A program made the position numbers and the translations under genes. Below the pieces are notes generated by a model. It was not told the DNA's origin, made no database searches, and saw nothing but the letters and a program-made list of their open reading frames with translations. Positions 5,439 to 8,777 of a DNA stretch of 8,777 nt are shown one piece after another (the first letter of the stretch is position 1; every line of letters starts with the position of its first letter). Origin of the DNA: Candidatus Chloroheliales bacterium. GTDB lineage: Bacteria; Chloroflexota; Chloroflexia; QHBQ01. The stretch spans positions 1 through 8,777 of the forward strand of contig QHBQ01000245.1 of assembly GCA_003243865.1 (NCBI GenBank), written 5' to 3'.

Positions 5439-7602
5439 TTATCTCCAGAGATAGCACTTTCAGGTAGCCCTCATCGTTGGCCGGGGCGGGGAAGTCGAGG
5501 GCGGGTTCACGATAGTAGCCGGTGACGTTGGCGCTGCGGCCTGCAGCCCGCACGCCGTTGAGGGTCATCTCACGGAAGGTGCGGCGGTTGATGCCGCTAT
5601 GATTGGTGCAGGCCAGCAGCGTGCCACCGGGGGTGATGATGCGGGCGGCAAGTTCAGCCAGCTTGCCGTAATCGTGCGCCGCGCTGAAGCTGCTGCCCTT
5701 GGCGGTGCTGAAGCTGGGCGGGTCGAGGATAACCATATCGAAACGCTCGCCGCGCTTGTCGAAGCGGTGGAACCAGTCTAGCACATCACCAAAGATGAAG
5801 TCGCGTTCGGCGACCGACAGGCCGTTGGCGGCGTAGTTCTCCTGCCCCCACTCCAGATAGCGGCGGGAGAGATCGAGGTTGACCACATGGGTTGCGCCAC
5901 CCACACTGGCGGCCACACCGAAACCGCAGGTGTAGGCAAAGCAGTTTAGCACGGTACGGCCCCTTGCCCAGCCCTGCACGCGGGCGCGGGTCTCGCGCAT
6001 ATCGGCGAACAAGCCGACGCTGAGGCCATCGGTGGGGCGGATGATATAGTGTAGTTCCTTCTCTTTCGCGGTTAGCTGGGCGATACGCGGCCCATATGCA
6101 GGGGTGGGCGGGGCGGCCAGCGCGGCAGTAGTGTCCGACAGGGTGGCCGCAGTACGCGGGCGGCGCTTAAGATAGACGCTGTAGCCCTCGCCCGCCGCTT
6201 CGACCAGCGTCTCGACTAGCATCCGCTCGATCGCGGGCGCGGTATCCTGATAGAGACTGAGGATCAGGGCAGCGGCGTAGCGGTCAACTGTCACCCCCGG
6301 CAGCCCATCCCCAGCAGCGTTGACCAGCCGATAGATGTCAGTTGCCTCGTCGCCTGCCAGGATCGCCCGCCGCTCGACGGCAAGGCGAAACAGGGCGGCC
6401 AGTGCGGGCCGGTCAGCCTCGGTCAGGCTATCTATCTCCATCCGCGGCGGCGGAGTGAGATGGCCGATGCGGCGCGGCTGCATGAACGGCACCGCCAGCC
6501 GTTGCACCAGGTCAAGCTCCGGCAGCCCCTCGCGCACCCGGTTGAATATCTCCGGCGGCTCGGCGCGGAAGCAGTGCTGAGGTTTGAGGTTAGAGGTTTG
6601 AGTTGGAGTTTCGAAAGGTCCGTCTTCTGTAGGGGCGTGATGAATCACGCCCTGCCCCTTATCCATGAATGCGCCGTCTTCCGTAGGGGCGTGATTCATC
6701 ACGCCCTGTTCCTCAGCCAGCAACGGTCGGTCGCCCTCCATCGGGGCTTCATCCCCTCCCCCATCAGGGGAGGCAGGGAGAGGGTCCGTGTCAGCTTCAT
6801 CCTCCAACGCCGGGATGGTAAGCTCCAGCGCGTGGAGCATCAGGCGAGGAGCCGGTTTGCTGGGTGGGCTGTAGAGCGCGTCGCCGACGATGGGGTGACC
6901 GATGTGGGCGAGATGAACACGAATCTGGTGGGTGCGCCCGGTCAGCAGGTTGACTTCGAGCAGGGTGTAGCGGTTGTCCTTGCTGGTGGTGAGAACGCGG
7001 ATGCTTGTGGTGGCATCCTGAGCCAGCTTGTCGAAGACGGCGGGAACCAACCAGCGGCCACTCTCGGCGGCGGGGGCAATCGGCAGACGGATGGTTAGCT
7101 CATCCCTACTCGGTGCGGTCAGGGAATAGACCAGTGGGTTGGCAGGTTCACGCACTGGCATGGGTCGTCCGCGCCCACCCTCGTATGGCAGGGGGTGGCC
7201 TGGCCCGCGTCGCGGAGGCGGAGCGGGGCGGCCTCCACGCTGAGGCGCAGCCATCGGCATGGGGTGACGGGGCGGCGCAGGCGGGCGGAACTGGCGGGCG
7301 GAACTGGCGGGTCGCACCAGGCCATGCACAATCGCCAGGTAGGTTTTGCCCGCCTCGCGCCCCTCGAAGATGCGGGCCAGCGCGGGATTGGCCTCGCGGC
7401 GCAGGCTGAACAGCAGCGCGCCGCTGGTATCCTTGTCCAGCCGCTGGTGGGTGCCGATGTAGTCAACCGTCAACTGAGCCTTGAGGATGCCGACAAGTTC
7501 GACCGCGCCCACATCATGCTCGTCGGGCGCATGGGTGCTAAGGCCAACCGGCTTGTTGACCACCACGATGTTCTTATCCTGATAAATAATAGGTACACGC
7601 AT
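5386..7602 (-). CDS. Fusion protein: RluA-family pseudouridine synthase + RlmI-like SAM-dependent methyltransferase
   Basis: The 738-residue protein joins two RNA-modifying enzymes. Residues 1-260 are an RluA-type pseudouridine synthase: INKPVGL-like [10 protein letters not shown] (15-24), QRLDKDTSG with catalytic Asp56, KTYLAIVHG (86-94) and [20 protein letters not shown] (222-241). A Pro/Arg/Gly-rich insertion (about 97-155) interrupts this domain. Residues about 265-345 form a low-complexity linker built from DNA repeats. Residues about 388-720 resemble RlmI/RlmK-type rRNA methyltransferases: [19 protein letters not shown] (424-442), [10 protein letters not shown] (530-539), SAM-binding [10 protein letters not shown] (553-562) and catalytic-loop LDPPSF (626-631). 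The ATG at 7602 is preferred over an in-frame TTG at 7644, because a TATAAT box lies between them. The last 17 codons overlap panD. Both activities are probably aimed at rRNA, but the sites are unknown. The residue before RLD is Gln rather than the usual His. The fusion call is strong; the exact target is not. Confidence 0.9.
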   Translation of the reverse strand: MRVPIIYQDKNIVVVNKPVGLSTHAPDEHDVGAVELVGILKAQLTVDYIGTHQRLDKDTSGALLFSLRREANPALARIFEGREAGKTYLAIVHGLVRPASSARQFRPPAPPRHPMPMAAPQRGGRPAPPPRRGPGHPLPYEGGRGRPMPVREPANPLVYSLTAPSRDELTIRLPIAPAAESGRWLVPAVFDKLAQDATTSIRVLTTSKDNRYTLLEVNLLTGRTHQIRVHLAHIGHPIVGDALYSPPSKPAPRLMLHALELTIPALEDEADTDPLPASPDGGGDEAPMEGDRPLLAEEQGVMNHAPTEDGAFMDKGQGVIHHAPTEDGPFETPTQTSNLKPQHCFRAEPPEIFNRVREGLPELDLVQRLAVPFMQPRRIGHLTPPPRMEIDSLTEADRPALAALFRLAVERRAILAGDEATDIYRLVNAAGDGLPGVTVDRYAAALILSLYQDTAPAIERMLVETLVEAAGEGYSVYLKRRPRTAATLSDTTAALAAPPTPAYGPRIAQLTAKEKELHYIIRPTDGLSVGLFADMRETRARVQGWARGRTVLNCFAYTCGFGVAASVGGATHVVNLDLSRRYLEWGQENYAANGLSVAERDFIFGDVLDWFHRFDKRGERFDMVILDPPSFSTAKGSSFSAAHDYGKLAELAARIITPGGTLLACTNHSGINRRTFREMTLNGVRAAGRSANVTGYYREPALDFPAPANDEGYLKVLSLEINEDLPIRQDPPRPRHRE
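6579..6611. repeat. Heptanucleotide tract (GAGGTTT)n inside the fusion gene
   Basis: Three copies (GAGGTTT, GAGGTTA, GAGGTTT) followed by two degenerate units (GAGTTGG, AGTTT). Read on the coding minus strand it encodes part of the linker, including QTSNLKPQ (residues about 335-342). It lies immediately left of two palindromic repeats, the same order as at 3963-4085. Confidence 0.75.
6620..6708. repeat. Two in-frame REP-like palindromes (GTAGGGGCGTGAT..ATCACGCCCTG)
   Basis: Two 35-base units, 6620-6654 and 6674-6708, start exactly 54 bases (18 codons) apart. Each contains a perfect 9-base-pair stem GGGCGTGAT/ATCACGCCC with a 2-base loop (6633-6652 and 6687-6706). They share the GTAGGGGCG head with the intergenic repeats at 3990-4085. 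On the coding strand they yield a duplicated peptide, [14 protein letters not shown] and [14 protein letters not shown] (residues 299-312 and 317-330), in the linker between the enzyme domains. Confidence 0.88.
6755..6773. repeat. GC-rich hairpin CCTCCCC/GGGGAGG inside the fusion gene
   Basis: Perfect 7-base-pair inverted repeat with a CATCA loop, flanked by further G/C runs. It resembles the hairpin at 7649-7667 upstream of the gene. It encodes the acidic, Gly-rich [13 protein letters not shown] segment of the linker. Confidence 0.65.
7175..7198. repeat. Imperfect GC-rich palindrome in the Pro-rich insertion of the fusion gene
   Basis: CCACCCT (7175-7181) and AGGGGGTGG (7190-7198) can pair with a small bulge around an 8-base loop. 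It lies in the segment encoding the Pro/Arg/Gly-rich insertion that interrupts the pseudouridine synthase domain. It may be a further dispersed repeat, but the match is weak. Confidence 0.35.
7281..7311. repeat. 13-base tandem repeat, 2.4 copies, inside the fusion gene
   Basis: GCGGGCGGAACTG at 7281-7293 is repeated exactly at 7294-7306, and a third partial copy follows to 7311. It encodes part of the insertion in the pseudouridine synthase domain. The unit length is not a multiple of three, so gain or loss of one unit would shift the frame. Confidence 0.85.
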
Positions 7603-7609
7603 GAACGTA

Positions 7610-7615
7610 ATTATA
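7610..7615 (-). promoter_or_regulatory. Promoter -10 box (TATAAT) of the fusion gene, probably leaderless
   Basis: On the minus strand TATAAT ends seven bases before the ATG at 7602. Transcription would start at about the start codon, and no Shine-Dalgarno is present. No convincing -35 box was found at 16-18 bases. It is the likely promoter of the fusion gene, panD and the phosphotransferase gene. Confidence 0.55.
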
Positions 7616-7648
7616 CGCGATGGGTGGCCCTTTCCGCTAGCCAAAACC

Positions 7649-7667
7649 CCTCCCTCAAAGGGGGAGG
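7649..7667. repeat. Intergenic GC-rich hairpin CCTCCC/GGGAGG
   Basis: Inverted repeat CCTCCC (7649-7654) and GGGAGG (7662-7667) around a 7-base loop, followed by a G-rich tract to about 7697. It is similar to the hairpin at 6755-6773. It lies in the 237-base divergent region (7603-7839) upstream of the fusion gene promoter. Confidence 0.6.
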
Positions 7668-7747
7668 CTGGGTGGGGGAGTTAGGGCGGGGGCGGGAGCG
7701 AACTAACACATCTCTAATCCCACCGCGAACTTTTTCAACGTGCCGTA

Positions 7748-7756
7748 TGGTATAAT
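7748..7756 (+). promoter_or_regulatory. Extended -10 promoter of yggT (TGGTATAAT)
   Basis: A perfect extended -10 element, TG at 7748-7749, one base, then TATAAT at 7751-7756. No good -35 is present, which an extended -10 can tolerate. Transcription would start near 7763, giving a leader of about 77 bases before yggT. Confidence 0.65.
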
Positions 7757-7763
7757 AGGTGAA

Positions 7764-7828
7764 ACAAGATTGTGGCCTCGACGCTCTAAATCGGTAGAAG
7801 ACAACCACCACATCTTGTCTTCAGGAGG
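7764..7828 (+). promoter_or_regulatory. yggT leader with two mutually exclusive hairpins and Shine-Dalgarno
   Basis: Stem A pairs ACAAGAT (7764-7770) and GTGG (7772-7775) with CCACATCTTGT (7808-7818): 11 pairs with one bulged T. Stem B pairs GAAGACAA (7797-7804) with TTGTCTTC (7815-7822): 8 perfect pairs around a 10-base loop. Both use bases 7815-7818, so they exclude each other. AGGAGG (7823-7828) begins one base after stem B, and the ATG is 11 bases further. This may be a translational control leader. It matches no riboswitch class that I recognise. Confidence 0.4.
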
Positions 7829-7839
7829 AATTAACCGTC

Positions 7840-8085
7840 ATGCAAATAATCGCGCTGATTATTCAGGTACTAACCCTGCTCGTCTTCGTTCGCGCCATCG
7901 CCTCGTGGATCGTGCCTCTCGGCAGCAACGCCGAATGGTATCGCATCCTCTTCGTCAGCACCGAATGGCTGCTCGCCCCCATCCGCAACCTGATGCAGCG
8001 GGCAATGGGCAACGTGATGATTGACTTCTCGCCAATCGTCGCCATCCTGCTGCTGCAGTTCATCGGCAGTATGCTGCTTCGGTAG
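7840..8085 (+). CDS. yggT: YggT family small integral membrane protein
   Basis: This is an 81-residue membrane protein with two hydrophobic helices (about 3-25 and 63-80). The family signatures visible are VRAIASWIVP in the first helix, TEWLLAPIRNLM (41-52), matching the usual TEPxLxPxR motif, and IDFSPIVAILLL at the second helix. YggT-type proteins are widespread in bacteria and chloroplasts and are linked in the literature to division or thylakoid/nucleoid placement and ion stress; the biochemical role is not settled. The length equals one YggT repeat; E. coli YggT has two. The start is supported by AGGAGG 11 bases upstream. It is transcribed alone to the right from an extended -10 promoter, divergent from the RNA-modification fusion gene. 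No sepF, ftsZ or proC neighbour is in the window. Confidence 0.9.
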   Translation: MQIIALIIQVLTLLVFVRAIASWIVPLGSNAEWYRILFVSTEWLLAPIRNLMQRAMGNVMIDFSPIVAILLLQFIGSMLLR

Positions 8086-8104
8086 CCGCTAATAGCATTC
8101 TTAG

Positions 8105-8218
8105 TATTACAGCCACAGATAAAGGCGGTGAGCCAGCGGGCGTGGGCAGCGGACAAGCGGGTAAGTGGACACATTACCCACCCTTCAGCACAGCATCCGC
8201 TCAACTGAGGCTGTAATA
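8105..8218. repeat. Nested inverted-repeat element downstream of yggT
   Basis: Three concentric perfect inverted repeats: TATTACAGCC (8105-8114) with GGCTGTAATA (8209-8218), AGCGGA (8148-8153) with TCCGCT (8196-8201), and GGGTAA (8159-8164) with TTACCC (8174-8179). There is no credible coding frame. It could be a small non-autonomous mobile element with 10-base terminal repeats or a structured RNA at the yggT 3' end. A decayed insertion sequence begins three bases after it. Confidence 0.5.
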
Positions 8219-8221
8219 TTA

Positions 8222-8700
8222 GAGGCCGTTTGAAAACTGGACATACCAGTTGGTCGCTTGGTAAACCAGGGTCATGAACAAGCGCAAACCTTATCCCAGT
8301 GACCTTAACTATCGCTCAATGGGAGCTAGTCGCCCTGCTCATGCCCCCACCGGCCAAAGAAGGGCGACCACGTAAACACCAGCTCCGCGAGATACTCAAC
8401 GCCATCGGCTATGTGCTGGATAACGGCATCATGGGACACAGTATGCCTCATGACTTCCCCCCTGCCGATAGAGTCTACTTATTATTTCAAGACCTGGCGC
8501 GACAATGGCTTGTTTGAACAAATCCACGACCCCCCACCGCGCAGTGCATGAACAATCAAACCGTGAACCGCTACCCAATGCCGTCATCATTGACAGTTAA
8601 AGTGTCAAGACCACCGGAAAAGGGGTGGCAAGGACTACGAATACCTGGCCAGGCAAACCATCAACCCTGCTCGATAAATCCGTCCAAATCCGCTTAATCT
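8222..8700 (+). mobile_element. Remnant of an IS5-like insertion sequence; right end not identified
   Basis: The left end GAGGCCGTTTGAAAAC (8222-8237) resembles terminal repeats of IS5-family (ISL2/IS1031-type) elements. It is preceded by TTA (8219-8221), compatible with the short TNA target duplication of that group. A subterminal hairpin AACTGG/CCAGTT lies at 8235-8251. A broken transposase follows. No matching right terminal repeat occurs before the window ends, so the given right boundary is approximate and marks where recognisable similarity stops. Confidence 0.65.
8274..8650 (+). pseudogene. Decayed IS5-family transposase
   Basis: Pieces of an IS5-type DDE transposase are spread over all three frames. 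MNKRKPYPSDL starts at 8274. QWELVALLMPPP...GRPRKH...MPHDFPP runs in the next frame (from about 8307). YFKTWRDNGLFEQIHD is in the third (8483-8530). EQSNREPLPNAVIIDS-stop-SVKTTGKG is back in the first frame (8550-8624). The DSQSVKT motif carrying the first catalytic Asp has a TAA (8598-8600) where Gln is expected. KDYEYL (8630-8647) recalls the C-terminal SKDYEYL motif of the family, which would imply an internal deletion of much of the catalytic core; that last match is short. Normal length would be about 260 residues. At least three frameshifts and one nonsense codon show that it is dead. Confidence 0.82.
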
Positions 8701-8748
8701 GCTGTTCCAAACCCGCTGGCTGGCCGTTCTCTACACCAACGCCGGTCG

Positions 8749-8774
8749 GTAGGGCGAGTGCCACCCGCCCCTAC
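8749..8774. repeat. REP-like palindrome GTAGGGCG...CGCCCCTAC at window edge
   Basis: GTAGGGCGAGTG and CACCCGCCCCTAC fold into a stem with one bulge and one mismatch. The GTAGGG head and CGCCC tail relate it to the repeats at 3990-4085 and 6620-6708. It lies just beyond the decayed insertion sequence, and further copies may follow outside the window. Confidence 0.6.
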
Positions 8775-8777
8775 GTC

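Noticed and set aside
6460..7098. 212-codon open frame on the + strand
   Set aside because: It is antisense to the fusion gene, with no recognisable domain and no ribosome site.
7603..7644. Upstream TTG start for the fusion protein (14 extra residues)
   Set aside because: The promoter TATAAT lies inside this stretch, there is no ribosome site, and RluA-like similarity begins only at MRVPIIYQD.
7195..7755. 186-codon open frame on the + strand crossing the divergent promoter region
   Set aside because: It runs over the 5' end of the fusion gene and its promoter, with low-complexity composition and no family resemblance.
8105..8218. tRNA or other known structured RNA within the nested inverted repeats
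   Set aside because: There is no acceptor/T-arm pattern (no GTTCRA loop), and stem positions do not fit a cloverleaf or another class that I recognise.

Overview
The window is GC-rich and codes densely on both strands. It looks like a chromosomal housekeeping region of a bacterium, most likely Chloroflexota (class Chloroflexia). That assignment is an inference. It rests on a sortase with a Pro/Thr-rich spacer, a Ski2-like DSHCT helicase, TATAAT boxes lying directly against start codons, and abundant short palindromic repeats of the GTAGGGGCG type. No rRNA, tRNA, CRISPR array or phage gene was seen.

Layout, left to right. A membrane sortase (1-1029, +) converges on a large Ski2/HelY-like RNA helicase (1034-3949, -). 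A 147-base gap (3950-4096) holds the helicase promoter, a heptanucleotide tract and three palindromic repeats. A leftward cluster follows, read from right to left: an RluA-type pseudouridine synthase fused to an RlmI-like methyltransferase (7602-5386), panD (5438-5049, overlapping the fusion by 53 bases) and an aminoglycoside-phosphotransferase-like kinase resembling hygromycin B phosphotransferase (5026-4097). A divergent control region of about 240 bases separates the fusion from yggT (7840-8085, +), which has an extended -10 promoter and a leader able to form two mutually exclusive hairpins. Downstream of yggT lie a 114-base set of nested inverted repeats, a decayed IS5-like insertion sequence, and another palindromic repeat at the right edge.

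The three genes of the leftward cluster probably share the promoter upstream of the fusion: RNA modification, beta-alanine synthesis for pantothenate/CoA, and a small-molecule kinase. The helicase and sortase have no evident functional tie to them.

The most unusual signals concern repeats and RNA structure. The same composite element, a heptanucleotide tract followed by GTAGGGGCG palindromes, occurs once between genes and once in frame inside the fusion gene. There it, with a neighbouring GC-rich hairpin, appears to have built the linker between the two enzymes. The yggT leader and the nested inverted repeats downstream of yggT are candidate structured elements. I did not find a clear multi-gene novel system, such as a defence locus or biosynthetic cluster.
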